DNA of 64,000 nucleotides. Source: Anaerotignum sp. MB30-C6 (GTDB taxonomy: Bacteria; Bacillota; Clostridia; Lachnospirales; Anaerotignaceae). The translations under genes were made by a program, and so were the position numbers. This document shows, piece by piece, positions 25,480 through 34,569 of the stretch; position 1 is the first letter of the stretch, and each line of letters opens with the position of its first letter. The stretch is from the NCBI RefSeq assembly GCF_030908465.1, contig NZ_CP133078.1, positions 992,001 to 1,056,000 on the forward strand, given 5' to 3'. The notes beneath the pieces are model-generated. The model worked only from the letters and a program-made list of their open reading frames with translations. It had not been told where the DNA came from and did no database searches.

Positions 25480-27408
25480 TTAGTTGGATTCCTTTGTGTA
25501 GTTCAATAAGCCCCCTGCTAGTATAATATCTTTCTGTCTTGCTGATATGTTCAAGCGAGTGCGGATTTCTTCCCCAGTGCGCAGATGGGTTACGATAACA
25601 CTCTGGCCGTCTACTGCGCTTTCGATCTGGTCTGCTGCATATTTGATTGCAAACTCGTCACCAAGAAGGATGGCATCATAATCCCACTCATTTACGAAAA
25701 CCAAAGGTAAAATACCATTATTAATTAGGTTTGCCATATGAATTCTTGCAAAAGATTTTGCAAGAACTGCCTTTACCCCTAACTGCAAGGGAGCCAAAGC
25801 TGCGTGTTCACGGCTGCTGCCTTGTCCGTAGTTTTGTCCTGCAATGATGAAGCCGCCTCCTGCTGCCTTTGCACGAGTGGGGAACTTTTGATCGCAAGGT
25901 GTCAAGCAATAATCTGCCAAATAAGGCACATTAGAGCGGTAAGGGAGAAGCGTTGCGTTAGAAGGCATGATATGGTCCGTAGTGATATTATCGCCCACTT
26001 TAATCAATGCTCCGCCGCAAATATCCTTAGGTACCTTTGTGTTTTTGGGGAAGGGCTGAATATTAGGGCCTCTTACCACGTTAACTATTTCTCCTTCAGG
26101 AGCGGGAGGAATTATCAAATTATCATTTACCAAGAAGTGCTCTGGCATGGAAATTAAAGGTGCGTCCCCTAAAGTATGAGGGTCTGTCAGCTTTCCCGAA
26201 AGGGCACTGGCAACGGCTGTTTCTGGGCTTACGATATACACCTGTGCTGACTTTGTACCGCTTCTGCCTTCAAAGTTACGGTTTATGGTTCTTAAAGACA
26301 CTGCATTTGTAGCAGGAGCCTGACCCATACCGATACAAGGGCCGCAACCACATTCCAAAATACGAGCACCGGCAGAAATAATATCCGCAAGGGCACCGTT
26401 TCCCGCTAACATATTCATTACCTGCTTAGAGCCAGGGGCAATAACTAAGCTTACATTAGGATCAACGGTTTTGTCTTTCAGTAAAGCCGCAACGGTCATC
26501 ATATCCGTATAGGAAGAGTTGGTGCAGCTGCCAATGGCAACTTGATCCACAGCCAAGCCTTCTATTTCTTTTACCTGTTTGATGTTGTCAGGGCTATGAG
26601 GGCAAGCCACCAAAGGAAGAATTTTACTTAAATCAACGGTGATTTCTTCATCGTATGTAGCGTCAGCATCGGCAGAAAGCTCGATCCAATCTTCCCCACG
26701 ACCCTGAGCCTCCAAAAAGGCCTTTGTCACTTCATCACTAGGGAAAACGGAAGTGGTTGCACCCAGTTCTGCACCCATATTGGTGATGGTTGCTCTTTGA
26801 GGAACACTTAAACTTTTAACACCTTCGCCGCTATATTCCATTACCTTACCGACGCCGCCTTTTACGGAAAGGAGACGAAGGATTTCAAGGATTACATCTT
26901 TGGCAGTCACCCAAGGTTGTAAGGAACCTACCAGATTTACACGGCAAACCTTAGGCATTGCCAAGTAGTACGCACCACCGCCCATTGCCACGGCAACATC
27001 AAGGCCGCCTGCACCAATGGCAAGCATACCGATACCGCCTCCAGTTGGTGTATGGCTATCAGAACCCAAAAGGGTTTTGCCTGGTTTACCAAAGCGCTCT
27101 AAGTGAACCTGATGGCAAATGCCGTTACCGGGTTTGGAAAAATATATGCCATGCTTTTTTGCAACGGTTTGAATGTACTTATGGTCGTCTGCATTTTCAA
27201 AGCCCGTTTGCAGTGTGTTATGATCAACATAAGCCACAGAACGCTCTGTTTTTACCCGTGGAATCCCCATGGCTTCAAACTGTAGGTAGGCCATGGTGCC
27301 TGTTGAGTCTTGGGTCAGGGTCTGATCGATTTTAATGGCAATTTCCTTGCATGGTGTCATGTTTCCACTAACCAAATGGGAGCTGATTAGTTTTTCTGTA
27401 AGGTTCAT
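25480..27408 (-). CDS. acnA: Aconitate hydratase
   Basis: Iron-sulfur dehydratase of 642 residues isomerising citrate and isocitrate. The three cluster cysteines are in AIGSCTNSS and LECGCGPCIG. Other conserved parts are LGSDSHTPTGGGIGMLAIGA near the front and the swivel domain with GQNYGQGSSREHAA. Its length fits the shorter aconitases of Clostridia rather than the 890-residue AcnA type. It starts 15 bases after the citrate synthase gene stop, with AGGAGGAACCC as ribosome site, so the two are one operon. Confidence 0.93.
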   Translation of the reverse strand: MNLTEKLISSHLVSGNMTPCKEIAIKIDQTLTQDSTGTMAYLQFEAMGIPRVKTERSVAYVDHNTLQTGFENADDHKYIQTVAKKHGIYFSKPGNGICHQVHLERFGKPGKTLLGSDSHTPTGGGIGMLAIGAGGLDVAVAMGGGAYYLAMPKVCRVNLVGSLQPWVTAKDVILEILRLLSVKGGVGKVMEYSGEGVKSLSVPQRATITNMGAELGATTSVFPSDEVTKAFLEAQGRGEDWIELSADADATYDEEITVDLSKILPLVACPHSPDNIKQVKEIEGLAVDQVAIGSCTNSSYTDMMTVAALLKDKTVDPNVSLVIAPGSKQVMNMLAGNGALADIISAGARILECGCGPCIGMGQAPATNAVSLRTINRNFEGRSGTKSAQVYIVSPETAVASALSGKLTDPHTLGDAPLISMPEHFLVNDNLIIPPAPEGEIVNVVRGPNIQPFPKNTKVPKDICGGALIKVGDNITTDHIMPSNATLLPYRSNVPYLADYCLTPCDQKFPTRAKAAGGGFIIAGQNYGQGSSREHAALAPLQLGVKAVLAKSFARIHMANLINNGILPLVFVNEWDYDAILLGDEFAIKYAADQIESAVDGQSVIVTHLRTGEEIRTRLNISARQKDIILAGGLLNYTKESN

Positions 27409-27423
27409 ATATAGGGTTCCTCC

Positions 27424-28809
27424 TTATTTCTTGTCCTTTAGTGCATATAGATGAGGGGTTAAAGCTTTCATCGCTTCAACCAGTTCTTCTTTACTAATGA
27501 AGGTAACACGGCCGTCTTCGTAAAGGCTATCCACCCAATCTTTCAAAGCCATTGCCTCGGGGGAGCTTTTGTGAATCATTTCCTCACCCTTTAAGCCCAA
27601 GTATTGGTTCAGCCAGTAAGCAATGCCGGCAGAGCCGGAATTTTTATTGATTTCAACACCGATAGGGCGGTTTAATATCTTTTCAGTATTGAAAATATTG
27701 TAAATTTCTTCGTCCTTTGCCATGCCGTCGGCGTGAATGCCTGCACGAGTCACATTGAAATCTCTGCCTACGAAGGGGGTTCTGTCAGGAATTTTGTAGT
27801 TCAGCTCCCGTTCATAGTATTCCGCAATTTCAGTAATCACTGTGGTATCCATCCCGTCCAGTGTGCCACGCAACTGGGCATATTCGATTACCATAGCCTC
27901 AAGAGGTGTATTTCCTGTTCTCTCACCGATGCCAAGCAGGGAACAGTTTACCGATGATGCTCCGTAAAGCCATGCTGTTGTGGCATTTACCACTGCTTTA
28001 TAAAAGTCATTGTGTCCGTGCCATTCAATCAATTCGCTAGGGAATTGGGCAAAATGGTTGATACCGTAAATAATTCCTTGAACGCTTCTTGGAAGGGTTG
28101 CGCCAGGGAAAGAGACGCCGTAACCCATGGTATCACAAAAGCGAATTTTTACTGGAATTTGATACTGATGCATTAATTTTCGCAATTCTGTTGCAAAGGG
28201 TACTACGAAGCCGTAATAATCTGCCCTTGTTACGTCCTCAAAATGGCAGCGAGGACGAATGCCTAAATCTAAAGCGGCTTTTACGATTTCTAAATAATCG
28301 TGGAGGGCTTGTTCCCTTGTTTTATGTAGCTTATTGAAAATATGGTAGTCGGAGCAACTTACCAAAATACCACATTCTTTCAGTTTCATGTCTTTTACTA
28401 ATTTAAAGTCTTCTTTTGTGGCACGAATCCAACCAGTGATTTCAGGAAATTCTAGACCCATTTCCTGACAGGCACGAATTGCCTTACGATCGTTTTCGCT
28501 GTAAAGGAAAAACTCACATTGACGTATTTTTCCCTTTGGGCCACTCAAACGGCTGAGCATTTCATAAAGAGTAGTAATTTGTTCTACAGTGTAAGGTGTT
28601 CTGGCTTGCTGACCGTCACGAAAAGTAGTATCGGTCATCCAGATTTCTTCGGGTGTATTCATTGGAACCAAACGGTAGTTAAAGGTACATTTTGGGATTT
28701 CGTCATAGTTATAGTTATCCCGATAGAGGTTTGGCTCATCCACGTTTTGTAAGTTGTACTGGTATTTTCTAAGTTCTAATAGGTTGGTCTTTTCGTTAAA
28801 AGTAATCAT
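27424..28809 (-). CDS. Re-type citrate synthase (HMGL-like family)
   Basis: TIM-barrel acyltransferase of 461 residues related to isopropylmalate and homocitrate synthases. The catalytic start motif is TDTTFRDGQQART, and the metal-binding His pair lies in IEWHGHNDFYKAV. The N-terminal extension (ELRKYQYNLQNVDEPNLY) and overall length match the Re-stereospecific citrate synthases described from Clostridium kluyveri and relatives. Its place directly ahead of aconitase and isocitrate dehydrogenase supports condensation of acetyl-CoA with oxaloacetate rather than homocitrate formation. Such genes are often mis-annotated as methyltransferase or isopropylmalate synthase. The start follows GGGGGGATAAA. 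Confidence 0.85.
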   Translation of the reverse strand: MITFNEKTNLLELRKYQYNLQNVDEPNLYRDNYNYDEIPKCTFNYRLVPMNTPEEIWMTDTTFRDGQQARTPYTVEQITTLYEMLSRLSGPKGKIRQCEFFLYSENDRKAIRACQEMGLEFPEITGWIRATKEDFKLVKDMKLKECGILVSCSDYHIFNKLHKTREQALHDYLEIVKAALDLGIRPRCHFEDVTRADYYGFVVPFATELRKLMHQYQIPVKIRFCDTMGYGVSFPGATLPRSVQGIIYGINHFAQFPSELIEWHGHNDFYKAVVNATTAWLYGASSVNCSLLGIGERTGNTPLEAMVIEYAQLRGTLDGMDTTVITEIAEYYERELNYKIPDRTPFVGRDFNVTRAGIHADGMAKDEEIYNIFNTEKILNRPIGVEINKNSGSAGIAYWLNQYLGLKGEEMIHKSSPEAMALKDWVDSLYEDGRVTFISKEELVEAMKALTPHLYALKDKK

Positions 28810-29154
28810 TTTATCCCCCCGTGTTATAATTCACTTACATCAGTAACAAACTTTTCATTTATTAAATATATCAATAAATGTCCCTTGAGTCAATAGAAAA
28901 TAATTCATAAAATAAATATATGATACGGGAGTATTTATTAAAATATGCCACAAAATAAGGGTTAGTCTTAAAAAAATAGAATTATATCCATAGATATAAA
29001 GAATAATAAAGGCTAAATATATTAAATCAATTGAAAAAATCTATAGTTCATTTGTTATCCGCATACGCCGATGAAGTTTTAAATTGAAGTGAAAAAGCTT
29101 TTGTAGGTTATAAAAGATGATTGTAAGGTGCTTTTGATTTAAGTAAAAGCCAAT
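28810..29154. other. AT-rich intergenic region upstream of the citrate operon
   Basis: About 345 bases without a gene. It should hold the promoter for the minus-strand Re-citrate synthase operon, but I cannot pick one confidently. Confidence 0.4.
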
Positions 29155-29207
29155 AAAAAAAGCCCGATTGCCTTCCCCAAAGATTAGGCTTGCAATACGA
29201 GCTTTTT
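29155..29207 (-). terminator. Terminator of the NMT1-type lipoprotein gene
   Basis: On the minus strand AAAAAGCTCGTATTGC pairs with GCAATCGGGCTTTTT apart from one wobble and one bulged base, and a T run follows. Confidence 0.8.
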
Positions 29208-29255
29208 ATTTCCATAATGGATTCAGAAAATTAGTTAATCATTCTACGATTACTA

Positions 29256-30257
29256 TTAGTTCATAACTTTTTCGGCGAAATCATTTCTTACCAAATCATC
29301 AAAGGGCACTCTTTCGCTCAATTGGCCACCTTGCTCCATGATATCTTGAATCAGGTTAAAGCCATCTTCGGAGAAAACAGGATCTTCCTTCCAAGTATCC
29401 TGTGCCTTGTAACGCTCAACAATGGTCGTTAAGGTTTCTAAGTCAGAATCAGGGAACTGGGGGGAGATTGCTTTAGCGATTTCTTCTGAAGTATGCTCTT
29501 TTACCCAAAGTTGACCTTTATATATGGCTCTTGTGAAAGCTTCGATAATTTCGGGATTTTCATTCATAAAATCATCCCTTGCCATATAAACGGTGTAAGG
29601 TACATATCCGCTGGCTTGACCTAAAGATGCTACGATATAGCCGCTGCCGCTGTTTTCCAGAGTGGTGGCTACGGGTTCAAACTCTACGGTATAATCGCCC
29701 ACATTACCTGTGAATGCACCTGCTGTGGAGGAGAAATCAATATTATTGATGATTTCTATGTCCTCATTTAGCTTTAGGCCGTTTTCAGTCAAAACATACT
29801 CCAAAACCATCTGAGGCATACCGCCTAACCTGCCACCGATTACGGATTTGCCTTTTAAATTTTCCCATTTAAAGTCGGGTTCATCTACACGGGAAACAAG
29901 GAAGTTACCTGCCCGTTGAGTAAGTTGCAAGAAAGCTTTGGGATAATCTTCTTTTCCTTCGTTGTAAACGTAAAGGCCTGCTTCTGTACCCAAAAGAGCA
30001 ATGTCAGCAGCGTCGGAAAGCAGAGCCGTCATAGATTTATCTGCGCCATTACCAATGGCAACGGATACATCCAGACCTTCTTCTTCAAAAAAGCCTAATT
30101 CCAGAGCAACATACTGGGGTGCGTAGAAAACAGAATGTACTACCTCGTTAAGCCTGACAGGGGTTCGTTCTGCTTCGGCCGTGGGTTGGGAAGAACAGCC
30201 TGCCAAAAGGGATAAAGCCATGGCGCCTGTTAATAAAAGAGATAGAAACTTTTTCAT
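29256..30257 (-). CDS. NMT1/SsuA-type ABC transporter substrate-binding lipoprotein
   Basis: Extracytoplasmic receptor of 333 residues. The lipoprotein signal MKKFLSLLLTGAMALSLLAGC carries lipobox LAGC. The fold follows the NMT1/THI5-like group: VHSVFYAPQYVALELGFFEEEGLDV at the front, the first-lobe ADIALLGTEAG, and the second-lobe YVPYTVYMARDDFMNENPEI. Members bind thiamine precursors, sulfonates, nitrate or similar small ligands; this one cannot be assigned. It is an orphan, as no permease or ATPase adjoins it in the window. The start follows AGGAGGTCACTC. Confidence 0.88.
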   Translation of the reverse strand: MKKFLSLLLTGAMALSLLAGCSSQPTAEAERTPVRLNEVVHSVFYAPQYVALELGFFEEEGLDVSVAIGNGADKSMTALLSDAADIALLGTEAGLYVYNEGKEDYPKAFLQLTQRAGNFLVSRVDEPDFKWENLKGKSVIGGRLGGMPQMVLEYVLTENGLKLNEDIEIINNIDFSSTAGAFTGNVGDYTVEFEPVATTLENSGSGYIVASLGQASGYVPYTVYMARDDFMNENPEIIEAFTRAIYKGQLWVKEHTSEEIAKAISPQFPDSDLETLTTIVERYKAQDTWKEDPVFSEDGFNLIQDIMEQGGQLSERVPFDDLVRNDFAEKVMN

Positions 30258-30446
30258 GAGTGACCTCCTGCGGATGTTTTTATTGCTACTATATGCAGCA
30301 AAGGTTAGAAACTTAAATTGTCCTTGGGAAATTTTCGGTTTTTGTAATATGTTTTTTCATGAATTTAGTGTATAATATACTATTAGCATGGCTATATGCG
30401 CACAGATTTCCCAAATTGGGTTTTTATAAGAAGTAGGAGGTCTATC

Positions 30447-33101
30447 ATGACTGAAAAAATTATGTTAATAGACGGAAACAGTATTGTGAACCGTGCTTTT
30501 TACGGTGTACCCCTGCTGACCAACAGCGAAGGGCGTTATACCAATGGGGTATACGGATTTTTGAATATTTTATTTAAATTAATGGACGAAGAAAAGCCAG
30601 ATTACTTGGCAGTTGCCTTCGATTTACATGCCCCTACCTTCCGTCATAAGGAATTTGACGGCTATAAGGGAACGAGAAAGGGTATGCCTGGCGAGTTGCG
30701 AGAGCAGATGCCTTTACTAAAAGAAATGCTTCAGGCCATGAATATCCAAATTTATGAAGTGGAAGGTTATGAGGCCGATGATATTTTAGGTACACTGTCT
30801 GCTGTGGCGGAAGAACAGGGGATTTTACCCGTTGTTGTTTCCGGAGATCGAGACTTATTGCAGCTTGCCAGTGAAACTTTGAAAGTTCGAATCCCCAAAA
30901 CAAAAGGGGGGAAAACGGAAACGGAAGATTACTTTGCGAAGGATGTTATTGAAAAATATGGGGTAACTCCTTTAGAATTTATTGACGTGAAGGCCTTAAT
31001 GGGGGATCCTTCCGATAATATCCCTGGGGTGCCAGGCATTGGTGAAAAGACTGCGGTAAAAATTATTCAAAGCTATCATGACTTGGAAAATGCCATTGCC
31101 CATTGTGCCGAGGTTAAGCCTAAAAAAGCGTCGGAAAATTTAGGAGAATTCCAAGAGCAGGCAAGGTTAAGTAAGTTTTTGGCAACCATCGTGAGGGATA
31201 TGCCGATTTCCTTTGAAAAAGAAGAAACAATCATTCAGGACTTATTCAACCCTACTGCTTATAACTTGGTAAAGCGTTTGGAGTTGAAAAGTATGTACGA
31301 CCGCTTTGAAAAGGAGGAAGTGCATACGGAGCCAATGCAAGATTATTGTGGAATTTACACTTTAGACGAAGCAAAGGCATTCTTCTCTGAGTTAGAAAAA
31401 AAAGAAACTGCTTACATTCTTTATTCTGATGAAGGGGTGTGCCACGGTATTGCCTTATATCAAGAGGATTTAGGTGGTTGTTGGGTGGAAATTGGTGAGA
31501 GCTTGACTGCGGAGAAGCTTTTTGACACGGCTACCCCTTTTTTTACAGATAAAGAGTTCGTGAAAATCGGCCACGATATGAAAAAAGATGTGAAATTACT
31601 ACGCAGTTACATTGGTAAAACTCCTGAAATTTCCTTTGATACCGCCATTGCCGCTTATATTTTGAATCCCACAAGCTCCTCTTATGAATATGACGATTTA
31701 GCTAGAACCTTTTTAAATCAGGTTTATCCTGCTGCCGAGGAAGTTTTGGGCAAGGGTAGAAATAAAAAGGCATTTCTTGAACTTTCCAAGGAAGAAAGAA
31801 GAAATTTTGTTGTTTCTCAGGCCAAGGTAACCTTTGAAGCAAAAAAAGTAATGGTGGAACAGCTTCAGGAAAACGGGCAGAATCAGCTATTTTATGAAAT
31901 TGAAATGCCATTGATTTATGTTCTTGCAGATATGGAAGAATACGGGATTAAGGTGGATAAAAATGCGTTATTGCAATATCAGAAGAATCTGGAAGAGAGT
32001 ATTGATGTAATTACAAAGGAAATTTACGCTCTTTCAGGGGAAGAATTCAATTTGAACTCTCCAAAACAGTTGGGCATAATTTTATTTGAAAAATTAGGCC
32101 TAAAGGGTGGAAAGAAAACAAAAACAGGCTATTCAACTGCAGCCGATGTTTTGGAAAAATTAAAATATGAACACCCTATGGTGGAAAAAATACTGTATTA
32201 TCGTCAGTTGGCAAAGCTAAAAAGCACTTATGCCGACGGGCTTTTAGCAGTGATGGATGAAAAAACAGAGAAAATTTACTCTACTTTTAATCAGACCATT
32301 ACCGCCACAGGACGTATCAGCTCTACGGAGCCGAATTTGCAGAATATTCCCGTTCGCCTAGAGTTGGGCCGTGAGCTTAGAAAGATTTTTATTCCTGAAA
32401 GCAGGGAGTACTGTTTCTTGGATGCGGATTACTCTCAGATTGAGTTGCGAGTTCTTGCCCATATTGCTAATGATGAAACTCTAGTCAACGCTTTTTGTAA
32501 CAATCAGGATATTCATAGCTTAACAGCATCGCAAGTTTTCCATGTTCCTTTTGATGAGGTTACACCGTTACAAAGAAGTAATGCAAAGGCAGTAAACTTC
32601 GGTATTGTTTACGGTATTGGCTCCTTTAGTTTGAGTCAAGATTTGGGGATTACTCGAAAAGAGGCAGAACAGTACATTTCGGCATATTTTGCAAAGTACC
32701 CTAATATCAAAAAGTATTTGGACGAAACCATTGCCGAAGCAACGGAAAAAGGCTATGTCTCCACCCTTTGGCAAAGAAGAAGGGCTATGCCTGAATTGCA
32801 AAGCAAAAACTTCATACAGCGTTCTTTCGGGGAGAGAGTGGCCATGAATATGCCCATTCAAGGAAGTGCGGCGGATATTATTAAAATTGCCATGGTTCGT
32901 GTGCATAGGGCATTAAAAGAGGGGGGCTACCGTTCCCGTTTGATTTTGCAGGTGCACGATGAGCTGCTGATTGAAACGCATTTGGAGGAAAAAGAAGCAG
33001 TGGCAAAGATTTTAAAAGAAAATATGGAGCAGGCAGCCCAGCTTTCTGTTCCTTTAGATGTAGATGTGCATGAGGGAAACTCATGGTTTGAGGCGAAGTA
33101 A
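30447..33101 (+). CDS. polA: DNA polymerase I
   Basis: Repair and Okazaki-processing polymerase of 884 residues. The 5'-3' exonuclease domain comes first (MLIDGNSIVNRAFYG, VSGDRDLLQLASE, ALMGDPSDNIPGVPGIG). The central 3'-5' exonuclease-like domain has lost the acidic DxE motif (YILYSDEGVCHG there) and the usual Asn of the second motif, so proofreading is probably absent as in Bacillus Pol I. The polymerase domain is complete: motif A DADYSQIELRVLAHI, motif B RSNAKAVNFGIVYGIG, motif C QVHDELLIE. The ATG at 30447 follows GTAGGAGGTCTATC; the open frame extends upstream to 30396 without a ribosome site. Confidence 0.97.
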   Translation: MTEKIMLIDGNSIVNRAFYGVPLLTNSEGRYTNGVYGFLNILFKLMDEEKPDYLAVAFDLHAPTFRHKEFDGYKGTRKGMPGELREQMPLLKEMLQAMNIQIYEVEGYEADDILGTLSAVAEEQGILPVVVSGDRDLLQLASETLKVRIPKTKGGKTETEDYFAKDVIEKYGVTPLEFIDVKALMGDPSDNIPGVPGIGEKTAVKIIQSYHDLENAIAHCAEVKPKKASENLGEFQEQARLSKFLATIVRDMPISFEKEETIIQDLFNPTAYNLVKRLELKSMYDRFEKEEVHTEPMQDYCGIYTLDEAKAFFSELEKKETAYILYSDEGVCHGIALYQEDLGGCWVEIGESLTAEKLFDTATPFFTDKEFVKIGHDMKKDVKLLRSYIGKTPEISFDTAIAAYILNPTSSSYEYDDLARTFLNQVYPAAEEVLGKGRNKKAFLELSKEERRNFVVSQAKVTFEAKKVMVEQLQENGQNQLFYEIEMPLIYVLADMEEYGIKVDKNALLQYQKNLEESIDVITKEIYALSGEEFNLNSPKQLGIILFEKLGLKGGKKTKTGYSTAADVLEKLKYEHPMVEKILYYRQLAKLKSTYADGLLAVMDEKTEKIYSTFNQTITATGRISSTEPNLQNIPVRLELGRELRKIFIPESREYCFLDADYSQIELRVLAHIANDETLVNAFCNNQDIHSLTASQVFHVPFDEVTPLQRSNAKAVNFGIVYGIGSFSLSQDLGITRKEAEQYISAYFAKYPNIKKYLDETIAEATEKGYVSTLWQRRRAMPELQSKNFIQRSFGERVAMNMPIQGSAADIIKIAMVRVHRALKEGGYRSRLILQVHDELLIETHLEEKEAVAKILKENMEQAAQLSVPLDVDVHEGNSWFEAK

Positions 33102-33118
33102 AAAAAGAGGGGTAAGCC

Positions 33119-33715
33119 ATGAAAGTAATCGGTTTAACAGGAGGTACGGGCAGTGGAAAAGGCGTTGTCAGCCAATGCCTAAATGAGGCGGGTGCGGCAG
33201 TGATTGATGCAGACCTGGTTGCCCATGAAATTATAAAAAAAGGAAAGCCTGCTTATAATGAGCTGGTAGAATACTTTGGAACCAACATTTTACAGGAAGA
33301 TGGCGAAATTTTTCGCCGTAAGCTGGGAGAAATTGTTTTTCGGGAGAAGGGAAAATTGGAATTTCTCAACCGCTGTACCCATAAATATATCGCACAGGAG
33401 ATTGCACGGCGAATTCAAGAGGCGAAAGAATTAGGAGAAGCCAAATGTATTATTATTGATGCTCCTTTGCTGATTGAAGCAGGGCTTGAGAAGATTTGTG
33501 ATGCCATTTGGGTTGTTTATGCCCACGAAGAAGTTCGTACTCGTCGGGTAATGCAGCGGGACGGCATTACATATGAAACGGCGAAAGCTCGGATTGGAAA
33601 TCAAAAGTCCTGGGCAGAATATGAGAGTTATGCTCAGGAAGTTATCGATAACAGCACCACCATTGATGATGTTCAGGCTCAGGTGACTTCTTTGTTGGAA
33701 AAGTATACTGGTTAG
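33119..33715 (+). CDS. coaE: Dephospho-CoA kinase
   Basis: P-loop kinase of 198 residues catalysing the last step of coenzyme A synthesis. The P-loop is GGTGSGKG, a small variation on the usual GGIASGKS. The substrate region is DADLVAHEI, and the lid Arg residues lie in RTRRVMQRDGI, followed by the RIGNQ and IDNSTT ends typical of CoaE. The start follows AAAGAGGGGTAAGCC, 17 bases after polA, matching the polA-coaE pairing common in Firmicutes. Confidence 0.95.
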   Translation: MKVIGLTGGTGSGKGVVSQCLNEAGAAVIDADLVAHEIIKKGKPAYNELVEYFGTNILQEDGEIFRRKLGEIVFREKGKLEFLNRCTHKYIAQEIARRIQEAKELGEAKCIIIDAPLLIEAGLEKICDAIWVVYAHEEVRTRRVMQRDGITYETAKARIGNQKSWAEYESYAQEVIDNSTTIDDVQAQVTSLLEKYTG

Positions 33716-33999
33716 CATTTATGCTTTCTGTCATAAATTGTGATCCCCACTTATGGGATAATGAAATAAGCACAGAAAACCTAGCTTTAACTTCCCGTAA
33801 AAACAATTTATCTTTTTTTTAGGTGGCTAAAACACTTGCTTCAAGCTACTTGGCTTTATTTATAGCGCCGAAGAAACTGATGAAAGTGTGCCGCCTGAGG
33901 GGGAGTTTGTCGAGCAAAGGTAGAGATGTTTGTTCCAGAGCATAAAAAAATTATGAGTATTAAATTGTTTTTAAAATTTAAAGAATCGTAGGTGAAGAG

Positions 34000-34554
34000 A
34001 TGATTCGATTTATCAGGAAAATGTTTACCTGGTTCACCCTGCTTTTCGCTATGGCGGCTTTTGGGTATTTTGTGGTATTGCCTAAGGTATTACCTGTAAA
34101 ATATAAAGAGCAGGTTGAAAAATATGCGAACTTGTATGATGTGGAGCAGTCCTTAATATACGCTGTTATTTTTTGCGAGAGTCGTTTTGATCCTAATGCC
34201 CACTCTAGGGCTGGGGCAAAAGGCTTAATGCAGGTGACTCCGGAAACCGGTTGGTGGGTTGCCAGTCGCCTGGATAATATAGACGCCGAAACAATGGATT
34301 TAGAAGATCCAGAAATCAGCATTGCCGTGGGTACTTGGTACTTGCAATGGCTGGATGAAAAATTCCACGGGGTTCAGCCTACAGTGCTAGCCGCATATAA
34401 TGCAGGGCATGGGAAAATTAGCCAATGGCTTGCTGATAAAAGCTATAGCGAGGACGGCTATCATTTGGAAGAAATACCCTTTCCGGAAACAGATACTTAT
34501 GTTAAGAAAGTTGAATTCGTACAAAAGCTTTATGAAATTTGTTATGGTATGTAG
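34000..34554 (+). CDS. Membrane-anchored lytic transglycosylase (SLT domain)
   Basis: Muramidase-like enzyme of 184 residues with one N-terminal membrane helix (about 9-28). The Slt catalytic domain carries the active Glu in FCESRFDPNAHS (E60), then AKGLMQVTPETGWW and AVGTWYLQWLDEKF, and the AAYNAGHG signature. It cuts peptidoglycan to an anhydro-muropeptide during wall growth. The start follows GGTGAAGAG. It is 15 bases ahead of an oligopeptide-binding lipoprotein, an arrangement that could link wall turnover to peptide capture (inference). Confidence 0.92.
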   Translation: MIRFIRKMFTWFTLLFAMAAFGYFVVLPKVLPVKYKEQVEKYANLYDVEQSLIYAVIFCESRFDPNAHSRAGAKGLMQVTPETGWWVASRLDNIDAETMDLEDPEISIAVGTWYLQWLDEKFHGVQPTVLAAYNAGHGKISQWLADKSYSEDGYHLEEIPFPETDTYVKKVEFVQKLYEICYGM

Positions 34555-34569
34555 CTTTGGGAGGCACAT

